Assembly: GCA_041399205.1 (NCBI GenBank)
Contig: JAWKTK010000015.1
Location: 163,861 to 227,860, forward strand
Length of the DNA: 64,000 bases
Direction: 5' to 3'
DNA from: JAGQOZ01 sp041399205
GTDB taxonomy: Bacteria; Planctomycetota; Planctomycetia; Pirellulales; Pirellulaceae
The number at the start of each line of letters is the position of its first letter. Position 1 is the stretch's first letter. A program made the translations under genes and the position numbers. The notes beneath the pieces were generated by a model. That model was given only the letters and a program-made list of their open reading frames with translations. It did no database searches and was not told the DNA's origin. Positions 9,239 to 18,918 of this stretch are shown here, one piece after another.

Positions 9239-11166
9239 TTTACGAATTGTCCTACTTCGCGTTGGCCATCTTCCTGGCATTTGTCGGTGTCACGCTGGGA
9301 ATCAGTTTCTACTTTGGCAGCAAAGCCAAGTCCTCCCAAGGCTACTTTGCGGCCCACGGACAGATTCCTTGGTTCGTGAATGGAATTGCCTTTGCCGGCG
9401 ACTATCTGTCGGCCGCTTCGTTCCTGGGCATCTGCGGCATGATTGCCTTTTACGGCTACGATGGTTTCTTGTATTCGATTGGCTACTTGGCCGGTTGGAT
9501 TGTGGCGTTGTTTGTCATTGCCGAACCCATGAAACGGTTGGGCAAATATACTTTTGCCGATGCGCTGGACGCCAAGTTTCAATCGCCCGGCATCAAACTG
9601 GTCGCTGGAATCAGTACGTTGGCCGTCAGCCTGTTCTACCTGATTCCGCAAATGGTGGGCGCCGGAGTCTTGATTCAGCCGCTGCTGGGACTGCCGTACT
9701 GGAGCGGTGTCGTTTTGGTGGGTGTCACCGTCATTTTGATTGTGGTCACCGCGGGCATGGTCTCGACCACTTACGTTCAATTTTTGAAGGGATCACTGCT
9801 GGTCTTTTTCAGTCTGGTGCTGACCGCCATGATCCTTGCACGAGGTTTCACGGTCAAAAGCGGCGGACAAGACGGCCATGAATTTCTGACGTTAGGACCG
9901 GTCGAAAATCTAGAGGACAGCACCTTGTCCGCTCTGCCCGAACTGGTCGACTACCAACCACTGGCTACTACCGACGATTGGCATGAAAAGCCCTATCTGC
10001 GCCTAATTAAACCGGAAACGGCAGAAGTGCTAACTCTGCGCATCGACCCACACGCAGACGGAGGCTATGTACTACGAGAGTCCCAAACGCTGACCAAAAC
10101 GGCAGACGGCAAGACATTAGTCAACGGTCGCATCAAGGGAACCAAGAAGGGCGAACCGGAACTTCACCCGGTAGGTTATGTCAGTCGTTTACCTAACGAT
10201 GCGAAAGAAACGGGACCACTGAGCGTTGTTTCGTTCTTCAGCACGTTACAAGCGAGCGAAGTGACGTTGTGGTCTAAGGAGGTGGTCAGCTTGGCGGACG
10301 GTGGTTCGACCACGGTTTATTATCCCAAGCCAACGGCGGGCGCACAGATTCTTCGGCCCGGCGAACATCCTCGTTTCAAAGGCATTCGCAGTGACAAGGC
10401 CATCGATCGTTTGAATTTTATTTCGCTGATGTTGGCGCTGTTTTGCGGAACCGCTTCGCTGCCGCACATTTTGATTCGCTACTACACCGTGAAGGATGAG
10501 GCGAGTGCCAGGAAAAGTACCATTGTGGGCATCGCCAGTATCGGCCTGTTTTACGTGCTGACGCTGTACATGGGATTGGGCGCGATGACCAGCGGCGCGC
10601 TAGATGTCACTGACAGCAATATGGCCGCCCCCTTGCTGGCGCAGAGCATGAGCGAATGGTTGTTTGCCGTGATTTCCGCCATTGCCTTTACCACGGTTTT
10701 GGGGACCGTCAGCGGATTAATCCTGGCTAGCGCCGGCGCCGTGACGCACGATCTGATCACCAGCTACATGAAATTCGATTTCAACGATACGGAAAAAGTG
10801 CGTATTGCCAAGATTTCGTCTGTGGTGGTCGGTGCAATTGCGATTGTGCTGGGCATTCTGTTCGAAAAAATGAATGTCAGCTACTTGGTCGGCTGGGCTT
10901 TTAGTGTGGCAGCGTCGGCGAATTTGCCGGCACTGGTCATGCTACTGTTCTGGAAAGGGACCACTCGATACGGCATCATCGCATCCGTGGCCGTGGGCAT
11001 GATCAGTTCCTTGGGTTGGATCTTGCTGAGCGAAGATACGTACGCCAATGTCTATGGGCTGCCCGCCACCGATGCCATTGTCCCGTTTAGCCAACCCGGC
11101 ATTGTGACCATCCCCTTGGGCTTTTTGGTCTTGTTTGTGGTTTCCAAGATGACCGCAAAACGGTAA
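9235..11166 (+). CDS. Sodium:solute symporter, ActP (acetate permease)-like, with large extra loop domain
   Basis: An SSS-family transporter of 643 residues; Escherichia coli ActP has about 550. The N-terminal helices contain GDYLSAASFLGICGMIAFYG, and later comes GTASLPHILIRYYTV, both hallmark ActP segments for Na+ and carboxylate transport. Between about residues 205 and 388 there is a long hydrophilic stretch, far larger than the corresponding ActP loop, containing strand-like sequence such as KPYLRLIKPETAEVLTLRID. It is predicted to be soluble and probably periplasmic. The start at 9235 overlaps the stop of the DUF485 gene; the longer in-frame TTG/GTG start at 9175 would sit inside that gene. 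Likely substrate is acetate or another short carboxylate. Confidence 0.85.
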   Translation: MIYELSYFALAIFLAFVGVTLGISFYFGSKAKSSQGYFAAHGQIPWFVNGIAFAGDYLSAASFLGICGMIAFYGYDGFLYSIGYLAGWIVALFVIAEPMKRLGKYTFADALDAKFQSPGIKLVAGISTLAVSLFYLIPQMVGAGVLIQPLLGLPYWSGVVLVGVTVILIVVTAGMVSTTYVQFLKGSLLVFFSLVLTAMILARGFTVKSGGQDGHEFLTLGPVENLEDSTLSALPELVDYQPLATTDDWHEKPYLRLIKPETAEVLTLRIDPHADGGYVLRESQTLTKTADGKTLVNGRIKGTKKGEPELHPVGYVSRLPNDAKETGPLSVVSFFSTLQASEVTLWSKEVVSLADGGSTTVYYPKPTAGAQILRPGEHPRFKGIRSDKAIDRLNFISLMLALFCGTASLPHILIRYYTVKDEASARKSTIVGIASIGLFYVLTLYMGLGAMTSGALDVTDSNMAAPLLAQSMSEWLFAVISAIAFTTVLGTVSGLILASAGAVTHDLITSYMKFDFNDTEKVRIAKISSVVVGAIAIVLGILFEKMNVSYLVGWAFSVAASANLPALVMLLFWKGTTRYGIIASVAVGMISSLGWILLSEDTYANVYGLPATDAIVPFSQPGIVTIPLGFLVLFVVSKMTAKR

Positions 11167-11193
11167 GCGTAATGATTCGAGCACATTGTGTTG

Positions 11194-11269
11194 GTAGTAC
11201 CGCCTTTACGCGGTACTTGGCAGGACAAGGAACCGGTCTCGCATCCGCCTCAAGGCGGCACTACGCACG
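11194..11269. repeat. Two copies of intergenic palindrome family B
   Basis: At 11194-11220 a palindrome has arms GTACCGC (11197-11203) and GCGGTAC (11210-11216). At 11245-11269 a second, related unit reads CCGCCTCAAGGCGGCACTAC. Both resemble the sequence GTAGTCCCGCCTTCAGGCGG in either orientation, further copies of which lie at 43463-43486, 55321-55340 and 55487-55511. They fall in the gap between the symporter and the next gene. Confidence 0.75.
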
Positions 11270-11320
11270 CCAAATTGTCATCTCGGAAATGAACGCCAAG
11301 CAATACCGCGAGTTAATCGC

Positions 11321-11929
11321 ATGAAATTTCCCGCTGAATTCATTGTGATCGGCAGCGTGGTCTTTGTGATTGGGATGTTGTATTTGGGTGGTTCGATTCT
11401 GTCGCCGTTGGATCGAGCGGCGGGGAATCGCCGAGCCCGAATTCGGTTTACCATGATGGACTTTGGCGGCCTGTTCTTTTTGGTGCAACTGCCATTGGCG
11501 TTGGTCCGTAATCTTTCGCCGAATCAAGCCGCCGAGCCACCGAACAACGGCTTCAACGCGCAAGACGTATTGTTCGTCCTGGGACTGATCGTGGCCTTGG
11601 TGATTTGGTACAAAGGCGTCACCACGTTTTCTCAGGCGGGCATCGATTCGAACAAGGAACGAGCTTGGTTGGTGTTCTTTGTGTTGCCCGTCGCTTTTCT
11701 AGGAATCTACGCCGTGGTCCCCATCTTCTTTGTCTTGATAGCCATGCTGTCAGAAAGACCTGGAACGCTGTGGACCAATCAATCCGTACTGCTGCGGCCC
11801 CAGTTCATGATGCTGCTGACCGTGGAAATCGCGTTGTTTGTCGCGATCTTTGTCGCTCGACGCATGTCGCGAACCATCGCCGCCGACGCGATTCATCGGC
11901 ACGAAATTGACGAACAGTCGGCGCATTGA
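11321..11929 (+). CDS. Hypothetical multi-pass membrane protein
   Basis: Not recognised. The protein has 202 residues and about five hydrophobic segments (approximately residues 5-24, 43-65, 80-102, 118-142 and 163-180), with short loops and a charged C-terminus. No catalytic or binding motif is visible. It stands alone between family-B repeats and the convergent lysA gene, with a short hairpin just after its stop. Start ATG 11321 is the first in the frame after the repeat region. Codon use and an undisturbed frame support a real gene. Confidence 0.65.
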   Translation: MKFPAEFIVIGSVVFVIGMLYLGGSILSPLDRAAGNRRARIRFTMMDFGGLFFLVQLPLALVRNLSPNQAAEPPNNGFNAQDVLFVLGLIVALVIWYKGVTTFSQAGIDSNKERAWLVFFVLPVAFLGIYAVVPIFFVLIAMLSERPGTLWTNQSVLLRPQFMMLLTVEIALFVAIFVARRMSRTIAADAIHRHEIDEQSAH

Positions 11930-11958
11930 TTCGATTCGCGAAACGAACACCTTCATCA

Positions 11959-11975
11959 CGCGAATCACATTCGCG
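11959..11975. terminator. Hairpin between convergent genes
   Basis: A perfect seven-base stem (CGCGAAT / ATTCGCG) with a three-base loop lies between the stop of the gene ending at 11929 and the stop of lysA at 11982. Neither side has a clear T-run, so it may be a bidirectional, weak or factor-assisted terminator, or simply a stable structure at the transcript ends. Confidence 0.4.
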
Positions 11976-11981
11976 GAAGCC

Positions 11982-13244
11982 TTAGGGAATCATTTCGCCG
12001 TGAATGATGTCTTCAAACGTTTGGCGTTTGCGGATCAAGTGACGTTGTTCGCCATCAATCAAGACTTCCGCCGCCATTGGCTTGCTGTTGTAGTTGGATG
12101 ACATCACAAAGCCATACGAACCGGCGCATTCGATCACCAAGTAGTCACCCACTTGCGCCACCGGCAATGGACGAGAACAAACGACGCCGCCGTCTTCTTG
12201 CGTAAAGATGTCGCCCGATTCACATAGCGGACCGCCCACCACGACGTCTTGCAAACGTTCGCCAGCAGGCTGCGCCGACGCGATGGACATCGGATGATAT
12301 GCGCCGTACAGAATGGGACGAGCCAGATTGTTGAAACCAGCGTCCACCAGATAGTAAAGGTTCTTGCCAGTTTGCTTGATGGCGCGAATTTCCGAAATCA
12401 GATAGCCACTTTCCGCTGTCAAATAACGTCCCGGTTCAATCTCGAGCGTAATCGCATGGCCCAACGATTCGGCCAATCGATTCCGACTCGCATCCCAAAG
12501 TTCAAAGTATTTGTCGATATCGATGTAACTCTCATTATTACGATACGGAATGGGCAGTCCGCCGCCGGCGCTGACGGTGGTCACACTGCGACCGACTTGT
12601 AACACAATTCGCTCCATGGCCGCACACACTTGAGACAGATGTTCAAAGTCTGTGCCCGAACCAATGTGCATGTGCACGCCGCTGACCATGATGCCCGCTC
12701 GTTCGGCGCGAATCAGACAATCTTCCACTTGTTCGTGCCAAATACCATGCTTGGACTGTTCACCGCCGGTGTTGGTTTTTTGACTATGACCGTGTCCGAA
12801 TCCCGGGTTCACTCGAATGGTGATATGACTACCCGGCGCGACTTCCGCCAATTGCGTAATCATGTCGGGCGAACCAACGTTCACGTGCAGGCCCAATTCC
12901 TGAACTAGTTGCAGCGATTCGCGATCAAAGATATCGGCCGTGTAGACAATCGGAGCGGGTTCGCCCGCGGGAGAATAACCGGCCCGGATCGCTCGCTGCA
13001 CTTCGCCCGCGCTGACCGCATCCACCAACACGCCTTCTCGCCGCACCAGATCCAAAATCGCCAGGTTGGAACACGCTTTCTGAGCGTAACGAATGACGTC
13101 GAATCGACGTAAATCCGCAATGCGTTGGCGAATCAACGACGCGTCGTACACATAGCTGGGCGTCCCGAATTCCCGAGCCAATTCCATGACGGAATGCCCC
13201 GCAATTGCTTGTCGAAAAGGCGTTCTTTCTGTTGCCGTTGCCAT
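11982..13244 (-). CDS. lysA: Diaminopimelate decarboxylase
   Basis: LysA removes CO2 from meso-diaminopimelate to make L-lysine, using pyridoxal phosphate. The 420-residue protein has an alanine-racemase-like barrel with YAQKACSNLAIL around residue 50, whose Lys is the PLP Schiff-base residue, the strand VNPGFGHGHSQKTNTGGEQS (about 165-184), typical of the Escherichia coli type of LysA, and GGGLPIPY and EIEPGRYLTAESG that bind the cofactor phosphate. Near the C-terminus VGGPLCESGDIF supplies the active-site Cys and Glu from the partner subunit. The ATG at 13244 is preceded by AGGTG; the frame extends upstream to 13385 but that part has no family counterpart. It converges with the gene ending at 11929. 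Confidence 0.95.
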   Translation of the reverse strand: MATATERTPFRQAIAGHSVMELAREFGTPSYVYDASLIRQRIADLRRFDVIRYAQKACSNLAILDLVRREGVLVDAVSAGEVQRAIRAGYSPAGEPAPIVYTADIFDRESLQLVQELGLHVNVGSPDMITQLAEVAPGSHITIRVNPGFGHGHSQKTNTGGEQSKHGIWHEQVEDCLIRAERAGIMVSGVHMHIGSGTDFEHLSQVCAAMERIVLQVGRSVTTVSAGGGLPIPYRNNESYIDIDKYFELWDASRNRLAESLGHAITLEIEPGRYLTAESGYLISEIRAIKQTGKNLYYLVDAGFNNLARPILYGAYHPMSIASAQPAGERLQDVVVGGPLCESGDIFTQEDGGVVCSRPLPVAQVGDYLVIECAGSYGFVMSSNYNSKPMAAEVLIDGEQRHLIRKRQTFEDIIHGEMIP

Positions 13245-13412
13245 CTTTGTCACCTGCCTGCTGCTTGAAGAGGGATGATGAATTCGAGCCGTCCAGGAAA
13301 GACAGGCTGCTGCCGTTGGAAGCCCTTCGATTTTACCGGTTCGCGCAACATCGAACAGATCCCTTTGCGGCCTGCGATGCCACAACGAGCGGAACGGACA
13401 AATTTGATTTGC

Positions 13413-14738
13413 TTAGGTTCGCCAAAACTGAGATGCTTCCGGGCCTTGATAGGCTACGTTCATTTCAGGCGTTTCGATAGGCTTGCCAAAATGCAGCGAT
13501 TGAACTCCGGCAATCACCATTCCCGATGTCAACAACGTACGTTCAACCGGATAATTCGCCTTGTTGTTGACCATCAAATCTTCAATGTGATGGGAAAGCG
13601 GATTGAAGAAGTCGGCCGTGGTCGAACCGTGCGTCGGCATCGGCAGGTACATTTGGCACGAAATAATTTCGTCCGAATCTGATCGATAACCGGCGTAGTT
13701 AAAGTCGCGAATTCCCGTCAACAGCATCGTGGTGCGGAAGCCGTCCAAATGTTCGATAAAATAGCCGACAGCGTTGGGCAGCGTTTTCCGAGCCCATTCG
13801 AAGGTGACCGGATCGGTCGGGTAACCTCCTTCGACCGGCAAGTTGTGGCTCCTTGTGAGCGCGGACACAACCAACTTTCGTGTCATGGCACAATCCTCTT
13901 GCGCCAAACGATCCCACATGGCTTGATCCTTTAACGCCAACACGCGGCGAATCCCCACTTCGCCACCTTTGCGTCTTTCCGACATGCACTGCGCCGTTTC
14001 CAAAGCGTGAATGTCATAGCTGTCGACTCCGCCGTACGCGACGCAAACCGATTCCTTTAGGTCCGCGCCAAACGGCATATCAATCGACGGAAATCGCCAT
14101 GTGACCGGCAAGGACGAACCGGCGAGAAATTCGAATTTCAGTCGTTTGGCATCGTCCACCATTTCGACACATTCGTCCCACACGGTTGACAAGTGTTTGT
14201 CATTGAATACCGGCACCGATCGACCGCTGGCTTCAAACACTTTGACCACTTCCTTGAACCATTCATAACGAGGATACCGTTTTTGGCCCATTTCGTTGTC
14301 AGGATAGTTCCCGTGTTCGGCGATAATCACCACGCCGTCGACAGCCAGTTTGTCGCCACCCAACGTCAACGCTTCGGCGATCGTCGGAAACGATTTCAAA
14401 CCATATTTGGCAATGCGCTGTTTGCCCAAATCCTGTTCGCCGGGATACTGATCAATGTAGACAGACGCAATGTCTACTCGCGGCTCGGCCCACTGGCCAT
14501 TCCACGTATAACCTGCCGCCAAACGATCCAAAAAATGTTGGGCATGCGAATGCTGTCGAACTTCCGTTCCCAAGAAGGCGATCTTCGGCCGACGATTTTG
14601 GTTGGCCCATGCGGATGGCCAGGGCAACATTGTCGAACCGAACGCCGCGCCAGCGGCCGTCAGAAAATGACGACGATCAATGGCGAATTCGGTTTGACGC
14701 GGGGACAACACGGACGATTTGGAGGCAGCTGCAGACAT
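13413..14738 (-). CDS. Tat-exported protein of unknown function
   Basis: A 441-residue protein with a twin-arginine signal near residues 20-45 (DRRHFLTAAGAAFGSTM, then an Ala-x-Ala-like cleavage site), so it is exported folded. The mature part begins PKIAFLGTEVRQHSHAQHF, which looks like a Rossmann-type first strand followed by a metal-binding-like His pair, and contains VVIIAEHGNYP. Similar Tat proteins are common in planctomycetes and are usually left as hypothetical; I do not recognise a catalytic family. The gene lies just upstream of lysA on the same strand with a gap of about 170 bases. Possible roles include oxidoreductase or metal-dependent hydrolase, but this is unproven. Confidence 0.7.
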   Translation of the reverse strand: MSAAASKSSVLSPRQTEFAIDRRHFLTAAGAAFGSTMLPWPSAWANQNRRPKIAFLGTEVRQHSHAQHFLDRLAAGYTWNGQWAEPRVDIASVYIDQYPGEQDLGKQRIAKYGLKSFPTIAEALTLGGDKLAVDGVVIIAEHGNYPDNEMGQKRYPRYEWFKEVVKVFEASGRSVPVFNDKHLSTVWDECVEMVDDAKRLKFEFLAGSSLPVTWRFPSIDMPFGADLKESVCVAYGGVDSYDIHALETAQCMSERRKGGEVGIRRVLALKDQAMWDRLAQEDCAMTRKLVVSALTRSHNLPVEGGYPTDPVTFEWARKTLPNAVGYFIEHLDGFRTTMLLTGIRDFNYAGYRSDSDEIISCQMYLPMPTHGSTTADFFNPLSHHIEDLMVNNKANYPVERTLLTSGMVIAGVQSLHFGKPIETPEMNVAYQGPEASQFWRT

Positions 14739-14904
14739 GTCGGTTCGCTCCGGAAGATGGTTTGGCAGGATTAAGGCAGGGTTGGTTGGCCCAACAGTTT
14801 AACAGATTCGCAAGACAAAATCGCTTGGGACCTGGGGCATGCCATGCATCCGCGTTTCCGAACGACCGGCACCATCTTTCCTGATGACGCGTCGCGCAAT
14901 TGAA

Positions 14905-15249
14905 CTATGCTTTTTTTGCAGCAATCAACTTCCAAATACCGGCGCCGGCTGCAATCGCCAGCAAAACTCCGTAGCGAATAAGCTTGCGCATGCCACGGCG
15001 AGAAGATGGGCTCATGCTGCTGGACTCGTCTTGATCACCGGAGTTCAGAGCGGCGTTTCGTTCTGCTTCAAATTGCGCCCTAATTTCATCATGCCGCGTG
15101 CGAGATTCCTGCTGAAATTGCTCCATTCGTTCCTTCGCAGCCTGATGTGCCTGCATCGCCGGATCTGCCTCTTGTCCGAACAATGCTCCGCCCAACCCAG
15201 GCGTGAACGGTACAGAAAGCACGAATAGCACAATGAGTTTACGAACCAT
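14905..15249 (-). CDS. Small secreted or membrane-anchored hypothetical protein
   Basis: A 114-residue protein with an N-terminal signal sequence (KLIVLFVLSVPFTPGLGG), a central Glu/Arg/Gln-rich helical stretch likely to form a coiled coil (residues about 33-70), and a second hydrophobic segment near the C-terminus (LIRYGVLLAIAAGAGIWKLI). It is probably periplasmic with a C-terminal membrane anchor. No family is recognised. Frame, signal peptide and codon use support a real gene. It lies alone on the minus strand between the Tat protein and the sugar mutase. Confidence 0.55.
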   Translation of the reverse strand: MVRKLIVLFVLSVPFTPGLGGALFGQEADPAMQAHQAAKERMEQFQQESRTRHDEIRAQFEAERNAALNSGDQDESSSMSPSSRRGMRKLIRYGVLLAIAAGAGIWKLIAAKKA

Positions 15250-15464
15250 GAATTTACGCCTCCGAGTCGAACCAGGTTAAAAATTAAATGCACGCACAAT
15301 GCAGGGTGTCTTTATTGCCCGGAATAAGGATTGTGTCAACCGTTTTCACGGCTGGCCGCGACCGTGAATTCAAAAAAATTGAAGCTATCCGTCGCAGGCT
15401 CGTAGGCTGGATGACAACGAATTCGAATCTAGCCATCACGACGTTTGCACGTCTTATTTGTGAT

Positions 15465-16808
15465 CTATCCCACGACTTTGGCAGCGTCTTGGCAAAGTTG
15501 TTCCGCTTCGGCAATGGTGGGCGCTTCGGCAATGAAGCGAACGATGGGCTCCGTATTGCTAGCGCGAACTAATAGCCACTTGCCGGGCCAGTCCAATCGC
15601 AGGCCGTCTTGGTGATTGGCCGAAGCGTCCGCAAAATGCTGCTCCAACTTGGTCAGTAAGGTCGGCAAATCCTTGCCTTCTACCGACGCCTTGTCTTTGT
15701 GAATGGCGTACTGAGGTAAATCGGACGCTAATTCGCTGATCGATTTGTTGGTGGCAGCCATCGCGTCCAGCACTTGAGCCATCCCCACAAAGCTGTCTCG
15801 TACATAGCCCACCTGCGGATCAATCGGGCCGCCGTTTCCTTCGCCTCCGTAAACGGCAGACTGGGCCATCATGGTGTCACACACGTTCGCTTCGCCCACT
15901 TTGGAATGAAAGAACGGCACGCCATACTTTTCGGCCAAGTCCTGCGACATGCGACTGGTGGAACAGTTGGTGACCACCGCGCCTTTCCGAGTCGCCAGGA
16001 CATGATTCAATACAATGGCCAGCGTGAATTCTTCACCCACATAGCGACCATTTTCGTCAATCAGAGCCAGTCGATCGGCGTCGGGATCTTGGCAAAAGCC
16101 CACCGCCGCGCCGGCCGACACAATTTTGGTTCCCACATCGCGCAGATTTTCCGCGGTTGGTTCCGGAGTATGAGCAAAAATGCCGTTCGGTTCTTGGCCA
16201 AGACAGGTGACGTTGCAACCGAGTTCATCCAGTAACTTGCGACCCAACACACTGCCGGCACCGTGGTTGGAATCCAGCAAAACGTTGAACTGCATACTGC
16301 GAATGCGTCCCACGTCAACGGTGTCGAGCACCAGACGCAAGTGTTCGCTGGTGGTGTCTTCACACACATGCACTCGGCCCACTTTGTCGAACGAAGTCCA
16401 ATGGGATTCGTTCGTTCGATACCGCTGTAGCACGCGTTCACCCGGCCCTGCCGAGATTACTCGGCCATCCGGTCCGAACAATTTCAAGCCGTTGTACGGT
16501 GGCGGATTGTGGCTGGCGGAAATCTGAATGCCACCTGCTGCGTGGTGTTGGCGAACCAGCACGCCCACGGTGGGCGTTGCGGCCACGTCGGCGTAGATGA
16601 CGTCTCGTCCAACGGCTGTTAGTGCCGCGAACAAGGCATTCGCCAACATCGGTCCCGTGGTTCGACCGTCTCGACCAACCACAATCGGCCCCGGCCCAAT
16701 TTCAGCGGCAAACGCGGCGGCATAGCGTTCGGCTACGGGCGGGATCAAGGATTCGCCAATGATGCCTCGTAAACCGGAAACGCTGATAATGGGTTCAGAT
16801 GAAGTCAC
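15465..16808 (-). CDS. glmM: Phosphoglucosamine mutase / phosphohexomutase, GlmM-like
   Basis: A 447-residue alpha-D-phosphohexomutase, which moves phosphate between C6 and C1 of a hexose through a phosphoserine. All four signature loops are visible: ISASHNPPPYNG (catalytic Ser near residue 96), the Mg loop DPDADRLAL (about 239), the sugar-selective loop GGEGNGGPI (about 319) and the phosphate loop RASNTEP (about 416). The GEGNGG sugar loop is like that of the archaeal-type GlmM/phosphomannomutase group, not the GEQSGH of enterobacterial GlmM. With glmS in the same window, a role in UDP-GlcNAc synthesis for peptidoglycan and LPS is plausible; mannose or glucose specificity cannot be excluded. 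It is divergent from a second mutase at 17106, with about 300 bases between them in which I see no further gene. Confidence 0.8.
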   Translation of the reverse strand: MTSSEPIISVSGLRGIIGESLIPPVAERYAAAFAAEIGPGPIVVGRDGRTTGPMLANALFAALTAVGRDVIYADVAATPTVGVLVRQHHAAGGIQISASHNPPPYNGLKLFGPDGRVISAGPGERVLQRYRTNESHWTSFDKVGRVHVCEDTTSEHLRLVLDTVDVGRIRSMQFNVLLDSNHGAGSVLGRKLLDELGCNVTCLGQEPNGIFAHTPEPTAENLRDVGTKIVSAGAAVGFCQDPDADRLALIDENGRYVGEEFTLAIVLNHVLATRKGAVVTNCSTSRMSQDLAEKYGVPFFHSKVGEANVCDTMMAQSAVYGGEGNGGPIDPQVGYVRDSFVGMAQVLDAMAATNKSISELASDLPQYAIHKDKASVEGKDLPTLLTKLEQHFADASANHQDGLRLDWPGKWLLVRASNTEPIVRFIAEAPTIAEAEQLCQDAAKVVG

Positions 16809-17105
16809 GCGAACGACCTTTGGTACAGATGTGCGAAATGGGTCAACAACAACCCAAGGATAGCATGTAGCGGGCCGAGTGATAAATCGGGCAGCCAGCC
16901 CCGGAACGAACTCGGGCGAATGGTGCGGATTCGAACGGACGTCCGGTTGAACAGGGGAAGCAGATCATCGTAAAATTTCGACCGAATTGTGCGGCAGCAT
17001 GAATCGGCCTGTTCTTGATCAAACCAATCCCCCTGGGCAGCGCTGATTCGACGCCGTGCGGGGCCAGAATCCTTTGCTAGAGAAACATTACGAGAAAAAT
17101 AAGCC

Positions 17106-18918
17106 ATGACCATGGATCCAAGTGCGGCAATCACCAAATTAGAGCAAGCAGCGGCGGACGGCAAAGTAACAGATGGAGCGGTGCAGAATATCAAGAATTG
17201 GTTGACGCAAAGCCGCTATGCTCAGTACGCCGACCAGGTGGCTCGACACATTGAAGAGGATCAATGGCAAGCATTGGACGATGCGTTCTGGACCATCATT
17301 CCCTTTGGGACGGGTGGGCGCCGAGGCCGGATGTATCCGATTGGTTCCAACGCCATTAATGATCGCACCATTGGCGAAAGTGCTCAGGGCTTGGCAACCT
17401 ACGTCAAAGAGAATCGCGAAGGGACCGGTCCGCTGTCCTGCGCTATTGCCTATGACACTCGGCACGGTTCTCCCGAATTCGCTCGTTTGTGTGCGGAAAT
17501 AATGGTGGCGAATGGCTTCACCGTCTATTTCTTGGATCAGTATCGCAGCACGCCGGAACTTTCGTTCATGGTTCGCTTCAAAAAATGTTGTTGCGGCATC
17601 ATGGTCACTGCCAGCCATAACCCGCCCAGCGACAACGCCGTCAAAGCCTATTGGTCTACCGGCGGTCAAATCTTGCCGCCGCATGACAAAGGCGTGATTG
17701 ATTGTGTGATGAACACGGACGCCATCTTGCGAACCGACTTTGACCAAGCCGTAGCGGACGGCAAAGTGGTCCTGTGCAAAGACGAAGTAGACGCCGCGTT
17801 CTGGCCGCTGTCAAGCAACAGCAATTTGCTGGGCCTCGTGATGTGAAGTTATCTATTCGCCACTGCACGGAGTCGGTGCCACCGCGGTTTGTCCGGCCTT
17901 GGAAGCCGACGGGTTTGCCAACGTAGAAGTTTATGCGGACCACGCCACACCCGATGGTGATTTTCCCAACGTGCCTAAGCATGTGGCCAATCCGGAAAAT
18001 GCGGCCGTGTTTGACGCGATTATTGAACGAGCGAAATCCGTCGGCGCAGATGTCATTTTGGCCACCGATCCTGATTGTGATCGGCTGGGTTGTGCCGCAC
18101 CCGTCACCAGTGACACCGCCGGCGAATGGAAAACGTTTAACGGCAATCAAATCGGCGTCTTGTTGGCTGATTACATTTTGCAGCAGCGTCAGGCAGCCGG
18201 CAGTCTTTCGGCCGATCATTACGTTGTCAAAACGTTGGTGACGACCGACATGATTCGTCGAGTGGCAGATTCGTATGGCGTGAAAACGTTCGGCAATTTG
18301 CTAGTCGGCTTCAAATGGATTGGCGGCACGATGGATGAACAAGGGCCGGATCGATTTGTCTTCGGTACGGAAGAATCGCATGGGTATTTGGTAGGCCAGT
18401 ACGCTCGCGACAAAGACGGTGCCGTGGCGTCTATGCTGATGTCCGAATTGGCAGCCAGTTGCAAGGCGGCCGGACAATCACTGCATGAACGATTGGACGC
18501 GTTGTACTTGCAGCACGGCTACCACGAAGAACGGCTGGTGACGCAGACCATGCCCGGTTCGGAAGGGATGACTCGGATGAAGGCGCTGATGCAAAAGTTC
18601 CGTACCGATCCGCCCAAAGCGTTGGCCGGAATCGACGTGGCTCAGGTTCGCGACTATTTGCATCAAACCGTCACGCCAGCCGGTGGCTCATCGGAACCGC
18701 TAGACGGTCCCCAAGGCGATCTGGTGATTTTTGATCTGGCCGAAACGGGCAACTACGTGGCCGCTCGCCCTTCCGGCACCGAACCCAAGGTGAAGTTCTA
18801 CATGTTCACTCGGCTTGCACCAGAACAGATTTCAGATCTATCCAGCACCAAGCAGCAGATGGACCAACGCCTGAAGCAGCTGGCCGCCGATTTGGAAGCC
18901 TTTGCCGAAACGGTGTGA
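17106..18918 (+). CDS. Phospho-sugar mutase (phosphoglucomutase/phosphomannomutase, PgcA/PGM2-like), frameshifted twice
   Basis: The gene is read as two pieces, 17106-17846 and 17899-18918, in different frames. Between them the third frame encodes LAAVKQQQFAGPRDVK, so two single-base deletions, near 17801 (TTC-CTG read as TTCTG) and 17848 (AAG-GTT read as AAGTT), explain the break. With both restored the protein has 604 residues, the normal size of the PGM2/PgcA group. Its catalytic loops are all present: MVTASHNPPSDNAVKAYW (Ser about 168), DPDCDRLG, the sugar loop GTEESHGY, and the phosphate loop RPSGTEPKVKFY. The group interconverts glucose-1-P and glucose-6-P, or mannose or pentose phosphates. 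The N-terminal 60 residues are a helical extension. It is transcribed divergently from the GlmM-like mutase. The deletions are most simply sequencing errors. Confidence 0.85.

Noticed and set aside
9022..9780. Open frame of 252 codons on the minus strand
   Set aside because: Antisense to the DUF485 and symporter genes; no motif.
17106..17846. True truncated mutase (stop at 17846)
   Set aside because: The missing parts are present in the other frames with all catalytic loops, and two single-base additions restore the family length.
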